The notes beneath the pieces are model-generated. The model worked only from the letters and a program-made list of their open reading frames with translations. It had not been told where the DNA came from and searched no databases. 64,000 nucleotides of DNA, taken from the NCBI GenBank assembly GCA_025504975.1, contig JANUWI010000002.1, positions 1,054,001-1,118,000 of the forward strand, read 5' to 3'. A program made the translations under genes and the position numbers. The first letter of the stretch is position 1; each line of letters starts with the position of its first letter. Shown here piece after piece: positions 41,334 through 53,457 of the stretch. This DNA comes from Plenodomus lindquistii. Its lineage: Eukaryota; Ascomycota; Dothideomycetes; Pleosporales; Leptosphaeriaceae.

Positions 41334-42810
41334 CTTATGAAGAGCAGTCTTAACCCAATGCCCTCATCGGAATCACAGAATTGGTAATCGGAAGAAGCAT
41401 GACGTGAGAAGGGGTGTATGCTAGGGACAGAAACGGTAAGCGTGTCTGACAAATACGTACGTTACCTACAGTAGCGCAAAGCAGTTGCCTCATCTCTTCA
41501 CGGGCACGGATTCCCCATGATACAGCAACAGACAAACCATCTCACAGTTGTCGGCTCACAAGTGCGCAGTCACTCAGACCTAATACAGGTCAAACGATAA
41601 GCTCACCTAAGTGATTTTGTATCTAGCCACTGACAACACTTCTTTGTGCTGCTCAAACACATGCGTTAGGCATCTCGTATACTGTCGAGCTCGAGCAGGA
41701 CATCAGATTGCTTTGCAAGTTGTGATAGAAAGAGAGGTTGCAGGTGAACAAATAGGCCTGCTGAGTGGTCCTTTCACGACTGCATCAATTCTACGCCATC
41801 AACACACGTTAATCTCCGAAGTCTAGTCAGGGCTGTCGAAGCAACTCAATCGCACCACATGATCAAATCAACCTTTACAGCGATGGATTGGATCACTCCG
41901 GCTATTTTCACGTGGAGGTAAACAGGCTAATCGGCACTTGAGGCAGCTGCCCCACTGCACCCCCGCAACATGGGGTGCATAGAGAGCCGCCATCATGACT
42001 CCAATATCAGTCTTTTAGTACAATCCAGGTTTCTAAAGTGCACCAGCCCACCCACTTCGAGGCTATGATCACCCATGGACCAGTGGCGTGCTGGGAAATT
42101 GGGTAAAACTTCACCACCCATCCGGGTCTACAATATCCGGAAGTAAACGGGCGTCAGATTCAGTGCGCTGTCCTTCCTAGTACAGTGGACCTAGGATGGT
42201 AGAGTGCACGATGGTTTCGCTACGGCTCAAGGGAGCGTCTGCTTTCCAATAACGGCAACAAACTGTGACATCAAGAGGAAGGTATCGAATCAATAAGGGG
42301 TTGTTCAGGTATGAGATGCTTATCATGAGATATCGGGGTAGCAAATCACTGTGCTGGGGCATCCCACTGTTACCTGGTACATATCTGCTGTGTGTACCGG
42401 TGGTCATGTCTCATCCCGATTGTCATTAAGCTGGATTGCAAGAACCAAAATAGAGCGTTCGCCTTTTGTGGGAGCGCACAAGGACCGGACGTTGAGATAT
42501 ACGGATAGAATCCTAATGTGTCATATTCGTAGCGATGGCTAAGCGTTCATGAGACTGCGAAGGTGCCGTTCACTGCTCCGCAATATTGTGGCGACTGAAC
42601 AACTCTAAATGCCAAGACATATTGCTTTAATTGGCTATAGTCACGCTACGACACTTACTTTGTGTTTGTCCAGATTTCATCTAGGATGCAGATTTTGCCG
42701 CTTCGTGTAAGGATGCTCGATGGACGAGTTCATTACTATTTAATACTCGCCAACGCTCGCCCACCACCCTTTGCTTCAATAACATCTCGAGCCTCCGGAG
42801 CATCGTCACA
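41334..42810. other. Intergenic, 1.5 kb; divergent promoter region
   Basis: Shared upstream region of the methyltransferase-GFA gene (minus) and the CE15 esterase (plus). A GGCTAA site, the core of an XlnR-type element, is at 42537-42542, about 270 bp before the esterase ATG, and a TATTTAA box lies near 42737. No gene is seen. Confidence 0.45.
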
Positions 42811-43986
42811 ATGAAGTACTCCATCATCCTTCCCTTCCTTGCTACCACCGTGCTCGCGGCACCGGTCATCGAACAGCGCCAAGATACAGTCTGTACCCTC
42901 CCAACTACGTTCCCAACTACGACCAATGCAAAGCTGCCGAATCCTTTCAAGTTTTTCGATGGTAGAGACGTAAAAACCAAGGCCGATTATGCATGTAAGA
43001 ATCAGGAAGTGAGCGCTGCTATGCAGGCACAGGAGCTGGGCGACTTTCCCAAGAAGCCCTCATCCGTCACGGCAACATTCTCTGGATCCTCGCTATCCAT
43101 TACGTCGACCGAAGGAGGGAAATCAGTCTCTTTCTCTGTGTCAATCAAGAAGCCGAGTGGTGCCGGACCTTTCCCAGCCATTATCGCCTATGGCGCGGCC
43201 AGTATTCCTGTGCCTGCCAACGTCGCGACAATCACTTTTAACAACGATGAAATCGGCCAGCAGCAGGGTGGCAACAGCCGAGGAAAGGGCAAGTTCTTCG
43301 ACCTCTATGGTTCTGGCCACAGCGCTGGTGCCCTCACCGCCTGGGCTTGGGGTGTTGACCGCATCATCGACGCTCTTGAGATCACTCCTGGAGCTGGGAT
43401 CAACCCCAAGCTTGTAGGTGTGACTGGATGCTCTCGAAATGGAAAGGGAGCTTTCGTTGCTGCTGCCCTTGTCAACCGAATTGCTCTCGGTCTCCCTCAG
43501 GAGTCCGGCTCCGGGGGCGCAGCCTGCTGGCGCATTTCCGACTCAGAGAAGGCTAAAGGAAAGAACATTCAGACATCTAGCCAGATTGTTGGTGAGAATG
43601 TGTGGTTCTCCACTCGATTCAATGCCTTCAGTACGAAGGCCAGCACCACCTCGACCGACCATCATCAGCTCGCTGGGATGGTAGCTCCCCGTGGACTGCT
43701 CGTCATCGAGAATGAGATCGACTGGCTCGGTCCCGTCTCTACTACGGCTTGTATGAAGGCAGGTCGTCTCATCTACAAGGCGCTGGGTGTTCCAGACAAC
43801 ATGGGCTTCACAGGTTCCGGCAACCATAATCACTGCTCGTTCCCATCGAACCAGCAGGCTGACCTTACCGCTTTTATCAACAAATTCTTGTTGGGACAAT
43901 CTTCGAACACTGCCAACATTGAGAAGGGGCCCAGCGGTGCTGACGCTGCGACTTACATTGATTGGACTGCGCCCACTCTCACTTAG
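42811..43986 (+). CDS. Secreted 4-O-methyl-glucuronoyl methylesterase (CE15)
   Basis: Cuts the ester bond between lignin alcohols and 4-O-methyl-glucuronic acid of xylan, outside the cell. Single exon, 391 aa. The signal peptide is about residues 1-17 (MKYSIILPFLATTVLAAP). The CE15 catalytic Ser is in VTGCSRNGKGA (Ser208), with Glu231 in LPQESGSGGAACWR and His341 in SGNHNHCSFP; spacing matches Cip2-type enzymes. Cys residues near the active site (Cys207, Cys342 and others) fit the conserved disulphides. There is no carbohydrate-binding module and no linker; the mature enzyme starts directly after the signal. It lies 17 kb from a GH6 cellobiohydrolase on the same window, but the genes between are unrelated. 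Confidence 0.93.
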   Translation: MKYSIILPFLATTVLAAPVIEQRQDTVCTLPTTFPTTTNAKLPNPFKFFDGRDVKTKADYACKNQEVSAAMQAQELGDFPKKPSSVTATFSGSSLSITSTEGGKSVSFSVSIKKPSGAGPFPAIIAYGAASIPVPANVATITFNNDEIGQQQGGNSRGKGKFFDLYGSGHSAGALTAWAWGVDRIIDALEITPGAGINPKLVGVTGCSRNGKGAFVAAALVNRIALGLPQESGSGGAACWRISDSEKAKGKNIQTSSQIVGENVWFSTRFNAFSTKASTTSTDHHQLAGMVAPRGLLVIENEIDWLGPVSTTACMKAGRLIYKALGVPDNMGFTGSGNHNHCSFPSNQQADLTAFINKFLLGQSSNTANIEKGPSGADAATYIDWTAPTLT

Positions 43987-45101
43987 AATGCTGCCTGCCA
44001 GTTGTACAGCGGCAGGATATGGTATCTCAGCTTTGGCTTCTTATATCTAGTCTTAGTTCTTCTGTCAATTTATGTAGAATTCTATGACCTCTGAAGGAGG
44101 TATTATCGCAATTTCCAGCATGAGAGGCTCTGTCGTGAAAGAAATAAGACCCTTGCGGCGTGAAGAGGTCAAGGCTGCTCAGGTTATCACACGGGCTGAA
44201 CTTGCCCACCGGTGATTCTCAACACTATCTAGTAGTTTCAACGATGTGAAGGGCTACTGTACACTCCTTAGACGCGATGAATGTAACATCCACATCACTG
44301 GAAGCGTGATGTGGCGAAGTTCACAGTCATGAGCCCATGACCCCACCGTGAGGTCAGTTTGATGTTCGTCGGACCGTGGTCAGAGGCTTCCAAGGTTTAG
44401 AGGGGTCGTGGACGTGGCACTCCACTCGTTCGATGCGGTCGCCCAGCGGCGCTCGGCACTAGCGCGGTCAGGCGCATTGTTTGTGTCGACACCCCACGAC
44501 TACATGCCATGGTGAACGCGTGAATATGAGCGTGAAGACGAGGTTACTGTAATCCTCACGTCGTGATCACGATGATTGGCCGACGTGCGTCACATGATTG
44601 CCAAGCCGCTAACCGCTAGCGGACAGTCGCATAGGCAGGAGACTCAGACGTTCTCCGCCAACACCAAGTCGACCCTACCGCCGCGATATCACCCAGCCGT
44701 TGCGCCCGCATCTCAAATCCGCCGCAACACGCTTGTCACAACGCGTGCTGCGCATATTCCCTCTTTTTGCGCGCGCCCGCGCCTCCACACTCGGCCACTC
44801 CGAATTTGCGCCCTGCCCCCCCAAATCCCTTCACACGACGCGACTACCGCGCCGGGCGGGTGAAGTTCCATCGGCTTCATCCACGACGCGGCTGCTGCCA
44901 CCACGACATCCCCCTATAATGCGATAGCAACCGCTGGCGCGCACTCTTTTGACCTCCGCGACTGCCTTTCCTTTGGCATTGCACCAGCCGCGGCTGCCTG
45001 GGTCCACGTACGGCGACTTTGTTTGAGACCTTCGGTGGTTCACATCGGCCTCTCTTTGCGCTCCACAACACCAACCACACCCACCACGCCCATTCTACAC
45101 C
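43987..45101. other. Intergenic, 1.1 kb; STH1 promoter
   Basis: 3' flank of the CE15 gene, then GC-rich promoter and a C-rich leader (CACCAACCACACCCACCACG) before the STH1 start. No gene is recognised. Confidence 0.5.
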
Positions 45102-48100
45102 ATGGCGTCCGTTCAGCCCACCCCCGAAATGGGCGGGCAGCGGCAGATGCCTGGTAATCTCACTCGTGAGCAACTAGGACAGGTCTACAAGGTACATCGA
45201 CCAGTGCAGATGCACTTCTGCCATTACATTCATGTCCCAAACCTATACTAACTGCTGCTGTAGCGGTACCAAGAAATGAGGTCGCAAGGCGTTCCCGAGA
45301 CCAATCCCGAGCTCATCAAGGCGCGCAACCTTCTCGCCATGGTCCACAAGCAGAACCAGTATCAAGCACACCAGCGCGCAGCAAGCCAGCAGCAAATGCT
45401 GCTTCGCCAACAAGGTGCTCCAGACCCCATGGCACAGCAAAACGGCGCTGCTGCAGGCCTACCAAATGGAGCAAAGCCTACCGGCCTGGCAGATGGCAAG
45501 GTCCTTCCCGGAGCAGGGGCTTCCAATATCTCTTCATCTGGTATGCAAGTCTCAACAGCAGGCGGGCAAGCGCCTCCTTCTGACGGCCAAACCCCCACTT
45601 CAGCGACAGGTGGTTCGACTGCCATGTCCAAGGAGCAGCTACTCATGCTACGTACTCAGATCGGCGCTTTCAAGCATCTGTCCAAGGGACTTCCACTGCC
45701 CGCCAATATGCAGCAGCAGATTTTCGGTCATCATCAAGCGAAGAAGCCTCAGGATGTCGCCGAAGCGGTCACTGCAGCCTCTCAGGTCCTCGACACTGCT
45801 ACACGCGCTTCGAGCACAAGTGGTGGAGCAGTCCAAGACACTCGAACTCTGCCACGGCTCCCAGATACCTTCATCGAGCCTTGGAGTAGTGAAGCCTTCC
45901 GCGACGTCAACTACATCTCCCACACACAGCGCCGTAACCGACCGTACCTCGCAAGCATCATGCCACAAGGTGTTGACATTGAAGCCGTTCAACAGAGTAT
46001 GGAAGACCTGCGTAAGGAGCGCGAAGTTCTCTTGTACAATCGTCTTACGGCAAGAAAAGCTGAGCTGGAAAAACTCAACGCCAACATTGGTTCATGGGAC
46101 ACCAGCAAGACCGACACACCCGAGGACGATGGAAAGGTCAAGTTGGCACTAATCATCGAGCAGAAAAAGCTGAACTTGTTGGAGAAACAGCGCAAGCTAC
46201 GGAGAGAAATCGCTCAGCAGATGATTCATGCCGATAATCTCGCCATGACCGCGAACCGAACAGTCTACCGACGTTTGAAGAAGCAGTCCATGCGCGAAGC
46301 TCGTCTGACGGAGAAGCTTGAAAAGCAACAGCGCGATGCTCGCGAGACGAAGGAAAAGAAGAAGCACCACGAATTCATCGATGCTATCCGGAAGCATCGG
46401 ACAGAGCTCCAAGAGTCTGGTATGGCACAACGACAACGTCTGCAGAAGCTCGGCCGTACCATGATCACCACGCATCAGAACATAGAGAAGGAAGAGCAGA
46501 AGCGTATCGAGCGCACTGCCAAGCAGCGTCTGCAGGCTTTGAAGTCCAACGATGAAGAGACTTACCTCAAGCTTTTGGGACAAGCCAAGGATACCCGTAT
46601 TTCCCACTTGTTGAAGCAGACCGATGGTTTCTTGAAGCAACTCGCAGACTCTGTCAAAGCCCAGCAGCGGTCTCATTCAAACACGTACGAGCCCGAAGAA
46701 GAAAGCGACGAAGAGAGCGAAGACGAGGAGTCTGACGATGAACATCGCGCGGGCAAGAAGAAGACTGATTACTATGAAATTGCTCATCGCGTCAAGGAAG
46801 AAGTTACGCAGCAGGCGTCGAACCTGGTCGGAGGAACTCTGAAGGAATACCAGTTGAAGGGACTACAGTGGATGATCTCACTGTACAACAACAACCTCAA
46901 CGGTATTCTTGCTGACGAGATGGGTCTTGGCAAGACAATCCAGACCATCAGTTTGATCACTTACTTGATCGAGAAGAAGCGTCAACCTGGACCCTACCTG
47001 GTCATCGTCCCGCTGAGTACACTCACCAACTGGACCAATGAGTTTGAGAAATGGGCACCTAGCGTAACGAAGATCGTCTACAAGGGGGCACCCAACGCCC
47101 GAAAGCAGTTCCAGCAGCAGATTCGCTGGGGTCAATTCCAGGTCTTGCTCACAACATACGAATTCATCATCAAGGACAGGCCCGTTCTCAGCAAGATCAA
47201 GTGGGTACACATGATCGTTGACGAGGGTCATCGTATGAAGAACGCAGGATCCAAGCTCAGCATGACGATCACGCAGTACTACACCACACGCTACCGACTC
47301 ATTCTCACCGGAACACCTCTGCAGAACAACTTGACAGAATTGTGGGCCATGCTCAACTTTGTTCTTCCCACCATTTTCAAATCAGCTACCTCCTTTGACG
47401 AGTGGTTCAATACTCCTTTTGCGAACACAGGTGGACAAGACAAGATGGAGTTGACTGAAGAAGAGCAACTTCTCGTCATTCGTCGGTTGCATAAGGTTCT
47501 TAGGCCCTTCCTTCTCCGTCGCCTCAAGAAGGATGTGGAGAAAGACCTTCCAGACAAAACAGAGAGAGTTATCAAGTGCAACTTCTCAACACTTCAGGCG
47601 AAGCTGTATAAGCAGCTTGTCACTCACAACCGCTTCATGGTCAGCGATGGCAAGGGAGGCAAGACCGGCATGCGTGGTCTCAGCAACATGTTAATGCAGC
47701 TGCGAAAGCTTTGCAACCATCCCTTTGTTTTCGAAGAAGTCGAGGAAGTCATGAATCCCACCAAAGGCACCAATGACCTACTGTGGCGATCTGCAGGCAA
47801 ATTCGAATTGTTGGACAGGATCTTACCGAAATTCCAAGCCACTGGCCATCGGGTACTCATGTTTTTCCAGATGACTCAGATCATGAACATCATGGAAGAT
47901 TATCTGCGCCTGCGAGGATTGCAATATCTCCGTTTGGACGGTGCGACCAAGGCCGACGATCGATCGGAGCTACTGAGATTGTTCAACGCCCCTGATTCAC
48001 CATACTTCTGTTTCTTGCTCTCCACTCGTGCTGGAGGTCTAGGACTCAATCTTCAGACTGCCGACACCGTCATTATCTACGATTCGGATTGGAATCCTCA

Positions 48101-49361
48101 TCAGGATTTGCAAGCTCAAGATCGTGCGCATCGTATCGGGCAAAAGAATGAAGTCCGCATTCTTCGTCTTATCACTTCGAATTCGGTTGAAGAGAAGATT
48201 CTTGAGCGAGCCAATTACAAGTTGGACATGGACGGCAAGGTCATTCAAGCTGGAAAGTTCGATAACAAGTCAACGAACGAGGAGCGAGATACGATGTTGC
48301 GGATCATGTTGGAGTCGGCCGAAGCAGCTGAGAGCCTCGAGCAAGAAGAGATGGATGACGATGACCTGAATCAGATCATGATGCGTCACGAACATGAGTT
48401 GGTCACCTTCCAGGAGATGGATCGCAAGCGCATAGCGGAGGATCCTTACGGCCCTGGCAAGCCCCTTGGTCGGCTGATCGGAGAAAACGAGTTGCCAGAC
48501 ATCTACTTGAATGAAGAAGCACCTGCAGTCGAGGAGAAGGATGAAGGACCTATTGGACGTGGCGCTCGTGAGCGAACACGCGTCAAGTACGACGACGGCC
48601 TGACTGAAGAGCAATGGCTTGAGGCTGTGGATAACGATGAGGACACAATTGAAGATGCCATTGCTCGTAAAGAAGCTAAGGTTGCCAAGCGGGGTAAGAA
48701 CAAGTCCGGTCGGCCTGGTGCTGATGGTGGGGACTCACCAGCACCGTCTCGTGAGAGTTCCGAAGAGCCTGTGCCTAAACAGCGTGGACGTGGTCGCAAA
48801 CCTAAAGCTGAGAAGCGCAAAGCTGACGAAGCCTCGCTCGATGGCGATCCTGCACCACGGAAACGTGGACGTCCTGCGCCTGCCAAGGACACACTTAGCC
48901 CCACTCAACGCGCATCATTACAAAAGATTCTCGATACAGTCCACGACGCACTCATTGATCTCGAAGAAGAGTCCGCCGACCCTGATATTCCCAACCGAGG
49001 CATCATTGATCCCTTCCTCGACCTGCCCGACAAGTGGGACTACCCAGATTACTATCAGCTCATCAAGACTCCCATCTGCATGAAGCAAATCCAGAAGAAG
49101 ATCAACAAGAAGGAGTACCAAAATGTTCGCCAATTCCGTCAGGATCTTGGCCAGCTCTGCAAGAACTGCCGCCTTTACAATGAGGATACCAGTCTCTTGT
49201 TTGCTGATGCCAATTTGATCGAACGAACTGCCCTGGACAAGATGAGGGAGGCTACAGCTGAGTTCCCGGAGTGGCAGGACTATGATGATGCGGGAAGCTT
49301 GAACGGGGGATTGAGCACTGCCATGACAAGTGCGGTTGGCACACCGAGTCGCGGGCTGTAA
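45102..49361 (+). CDS. STH1: SWI/SNF-RSC chromatin-remodelling ATPase (Sth1/Snf2 type)
   Basis: Catalytic subunit of a nucleosome-remodelling complex. Two exons: 45102..45191 (30 codons) and 45264..49361, with a 72 bp intron (GTACAT..CTAAC..TGTAG), giving 1395 aa. Exon 1 joins as GQVYK-RYQEMRSQG. Domains by approximate residue: Gln-rich N-terminus, QLQ (about 150-185), HSA (about 276-370), acidic tract near 500-520, SNF2 ATPase with DEMGLGKT (about 581) and DEGHRMKN (about 683), helicase C-terminal lobe with QAQDRAHRIGQ (about 982), SnAC region, AT-hook-like motifs KQRGRGRKPK and KRGRPAP (about 1190-1240), and a C-terminal bromodomain (about 1253-1369, with WDYPDYYQLIKTPI). Whether it is closer to Sth1 or Snf2 is not settled; many filamentous fungi have a single such ATPase. 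Confidence 0.95.
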
Positions 49362-50693
49362 GAGCTGTAAGTATGATCTGCGAAGTGAACCACTTGGAAC
49401 ACAGCTGACACCAACAAGTTGTCTATTTGTCGACTTCATTGATTCTGAGATCAATGGCGATACGACACAAGCCGCCTGTTTGGCGACGTCTCGCGTATTT
49501 GATCCTCAGAACTACCCTACCCACTTCTAAAATGTCGTTATTTGCCGATTTGGCAACATTGCCCTTCGAAAGACCATCCTCAGCGAGACTGTGGGGGAAT
49601 ACTGCGACATCCGTAATTCCACTTCGGAGGCGCAAAGACAAACACAGATCACCCGCCATTTCAGCTGGCGTCTGGTGGGAGGCGCTTGGGTGTCTTCTTT
49701 TCTCTGGGCAGCATGATGGAGACGAATCACGTGCTTCAAGTGTATTGGTCTATTGACTGGAGTTTTTTACTATTGAGATTTGTGATTGAGTCTGACGGAG
49801 GAAGCCAGAAAGTTTTTCCCTCCCTGTCTGGTTCATGCATTTGTGCTAGTAGTTCAACAGTGAACGTGCGATTTGGAGAAAGAGACGTGTATTGATATGT
49901 ATAAAATGTTTTCGGCTATATTTGTGATGTGTTTGACGCCATATGTCGTGAGGATGGTGCATAGGAAGTCTCGGAGAGATGTCAACGGCAAGTGGGTGAG
50001 TGCTGCATATCATAGTGTCTGTGGCTATACTGAAGAAGCAAGACAATCTGGCATGAGATCTTTGTATAAGCGGTGTCCATGGAACCGCACTTTGGACGCA
50101 TCCAACTCCACGAACGTGCTCACATCCAGACAGCCATATACCCAAGTACGTCAGGCTACCCAACGTTGGAGTGGTCTTATATGGAATGCCTCACTGTGCT
50201 CCGATGCTTAGCGATCGAACAGTCATCCGTCTCAGGGAGTCCCAATGATCCATAGTAGCTCTCCATAAGCTTCGCGGCAATCCCTTCTCCCAACCCAGTT
50301 CGCACTCTTCCTCATCTTTCTCTATCCAGTGAGCATTGCAACACCTCCCGGTGGATTCATGTAGGTCCGAATCTCCGTACGCCGCCTGCCCTTGAGATGC
50401 ATCGAAGTGGGTGGGTCGTCCAAGTCATCCATAGCGACCCGCAAGAAGATGAAGCCACGCTTTAGGTGCCATTTGTTGGATCGGAGGGCAATTAGCAATG
50501 TCTCCGTAATGTGCCAATGAGCATGGGTGGCGACGGACAGCGATTCTACAGCCTGGTGGATCACTGTGATGGAGGAAATCATTAACTGTGTCGAAGGACG
50601 CTCCTAGCGTTTGTCATCACCAAGATAAGCCTATGTAAACTTTGAAACCTTGTGCTGGGACTTGGATGATGCATAGTGATCGATGATTTCCTT
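49362..50693. other. Intergenic between convergent genes, 1.3 kb
   Basis: 3' flanks of STH1 and of the rhodopsin-domain gene. No gene, repeat or RNA was recognised. Confidence 0.45.
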
Positions 50694-52012
50694 TCACCGC
50701 GGGCGCTTCGACCGTTCACGAGGAGCATCAGAGTATTGCACCGAGTATTGCACTTCTTGCCTGATAGCAGTGTCTTGGGAGCCTTCACTGTATGGAAGCT
50801 CCATAATTACATCTCTTGCTGGAGAAGAGACAGTTGCAGTGTTGCGCAGCTTCTCTGGTCGCAACCGCATTGTCTTTTGTTGAGCGGCGATGCTGCCCTT
50901 CCTCGGTGGAGGTAACTCAGCTTCGCTCTCCATGGAGTCGACAGTCACATCGTGGTAGTTTGGCCGGTCAGAACTTGACTTTGACGACTTTGATCTTTTC
51001 CGAGAGCCGCTCTGAGTAGACATTTGGTAGCGTTCCGAAGTTCCATGAACGCGAATGAGCTCTCCGTGGCCAAAGCCGGTGTTCATCGATTCTGTAAATC
51101 GTTTCAAGGCCGCTATAGTGGCGGCTGCCAAAGAATAGGATAGTTGTACGGCTTGCCAAACAACGACGATCGCCGCAGTGAGGGAGACGTCATTTGTAGC
51201 TATGAGCTGCTCTGTTGCTTTATAGCGCGCAATTGAAAAGGCAAGAGTGCTGATGGAGAGTAAGTAAGAATAGTTGTCATGCGGTTTTGCAAACTCACGG
51301 CAGTCGCAACCAGAAGGCTGCGATTACAAAGATCCTGTTCCGACTATCCATCTTGAGACCCCAAACCAGCTGTAGAGGAAGGAGCAGCAGAAGCACCTCT
51401 GTGAGGACATCTAGGATCGTTATGACCAGCCATCTCGTCTCTTTTCTAGGGCAGTCTTGTTGTTCGGATCGCAGATCCCAGACGAGAATGCTTGGTTGGG
51501 AGCATCCCGATGTCAAAAGAACCACAGATATCATACATTGTACTGCGATTAGAAGCCCAACACCATGTTGCAACCTTCGATGTGATCGTGTCTGAGTTGT
51601 CCGTAGCAACATGGCCACGATGACGACTTTCGAAATGCAAAGGGAGATGATCCATGTGAGGTTTCCGGCAAGGATATCTTGATTCAACTGTTCGATGTTG
51701 GATCGTTGCTGATGAAGCTCAGCATCTGGACGTCCAAGTCCCGCCGCAGCAGACGCGTAGCCACAGCCAAAGAAAGCAAGAGCGAGAACCTACGTGGTAA
51801 TGTTAGCGATCGGAGTATATTGGAGCAAGCGAAACTATACTAACCGTCGAAACCAGTACGATAGCATCATCTACACCGTAGGTCCGCCATCGGATGAAGC
51901 CACGAAGGATGAGCACACATAATGTATAACAAAGACACAAGCCTAATGTAAGCTTCAGGCCGGCCACATTTCCAGAGTGATGGACAACGGCGCTTTCATC
52001 TCTTCCTGTCAT
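50694..52012 (-). CDS. Seven-helix membrane protein of the fungal rhodopsin-domain (PTH11-like) family
   Basis: Three exons: 51845..52012, 51299..51789 and 50694..51249, introns 55 and 49 bp, giving 404 aa. Joins read VLVST-VLALAFFG and FWLRLP-TLAFSIAR. Seven hydrophobic helices are visible in order: LTLGLCLCYTLCVLILRGFI, DDAIVLVSTVLALAFFGCGY, LTWIISLCISKVVIVAMLL, GVGLLIAVQCMISVVLLTSG, LVITILDVLTEVLLLLLPLQ, RIFVIAAFWLRLPTLAFSIA, and LTAAIVVVWQAVQLSYSLAA. The WRTYGVDDAIVLVS segment after helix 1 is typical of the fungal rhodopsin/SAT4 domain. The C-terminal 140 residues are Ser/Arg-rich and cytosolic-like, with many possible phosphorylation sites. The family includes putative GPCR-like sensors; no ligand is known. 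It lacks an N-terminal CFEM domain. Confidence 0.83.
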
Positions 52013-53457
52013 ACTGCGAATCTACAGAGCAAAGTACTTGGAGACAGCGACCTCTGCAGTCTTATCTCTTACACACGTGGTGCAGGGTGGTATGTGGCGC
52101 TGTCACCGTTGCTACGGTCAAGACACATCTGAACCTCGCACGAGGTTAACTCTGTCACAGATGCATGGTGTTCTCCTCTGGGTCGGGAGAGTTGACGGAT
52201 TAGACTTCAAGCAGGTTATCCCGGCTCTTTCTCTCAACGGTACCGTACGAACCGGGGCTCGTGTTCGAAGTGGAGCTCACGTTCAAACCAGATGGTACAA
52301 ATATTCGGCTTCAAATGCGCGTAACCCTTATTTCGTGCCAATTTCCGCTGATCACCTTTGTACTTGTTGCGTGCACACCCTGCATGCGCCTGGCTCATGC
52401 GTCCACCAGTGGATCAAGGCTGCGGCGCGGGCACACGTGTAGCCTATGGCGGCACATCGCATCCGGCCCGCGTGGGACTTGCAGGGCTCTTTCGTTCGTC
52501 GGGAACGTGATCCGCGTTTCGATCAAGTGAACATGGCATAGTATTGTGTGGTCAATTGTTGGGCTAAGGATACGAGACAACTCCAGGGCTGTGAGACTCC
52601 AGCATCATGACAATTGGGAAGTCCCACAATTTGTGAAGATACAGGCTGCATGTCCTGGAATGTTTTGTTTTACCGAATTCGCAACAACACTCTTGCGGTT
52701 GGCTTTGACGTGAGGTGAAATCGCTCGGAGGCGGAAGCGTGAGGTTGAGCCGTATCCCCTAGCGATGGGGCGGCAGCGGCCCCGCAAGGCTTCGTTCGAC
52801 AATGGCACGTTTGCGACTCATGGTTAGGGACATGGGCATCCCCACCAATCTGCCACGCGATAGACAGCAAGATCACCCAGCCACCCCATGCATTTTCAAT
52901 CTCGCATACATGCCTCTGTCAAGCGACTCAAAGGACCTGAAGGACAGGATGACCTGATTCCTGCCCCTCAATTCGCAGAATGAAGTATCATAGGTATAAT
53001 CATCTCATGGCCATGAAGCTGCGAGCCGACGTGTGCTTCCTGACTCTCTTCCAAACGATACGCGAAACCTTGCAAAATTTCTTGAAGCCTTTCCAAAGAA
53101 TCAGTCCTAGCCTCTTCCATGCTATCCCGTCTCGCACGGGCATCGGTTACACACCTCCTCCAACTTAATTGCTCATTCGCCAGATAATCCATCGTTCCGC
53201 ATGCCACATGCGTGGTCGGGAGCCATTGCCACAACGGGCAGTTCGTACTACCCACAAGGCGACCGGCAGATGGCTAATATATACAGTTTTGCCTCCGCGG
53301 CCCGCACACCGTTTGCTGGCTCCACTTGATCCTGTTATTTCTCCGTTCAGACTTGCACAGGTTGCTGTCCTACTTTCAGCAATCCCTTGTAGTTTCCCTT
53401 ATTGTAAGCCCTTGCTGCTCTGTCCGCTATTGCATACCAGCAGTCACGGTCTTGGTC
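52013..53457. other. Intergenic between divergent genes, 1.4 kb
   Basis: Promoter region of the rhodopsin-domain gene (minus) and the amino-acid permease (plus). No gene is recognised; short open frames look random. Confidence 0.45.
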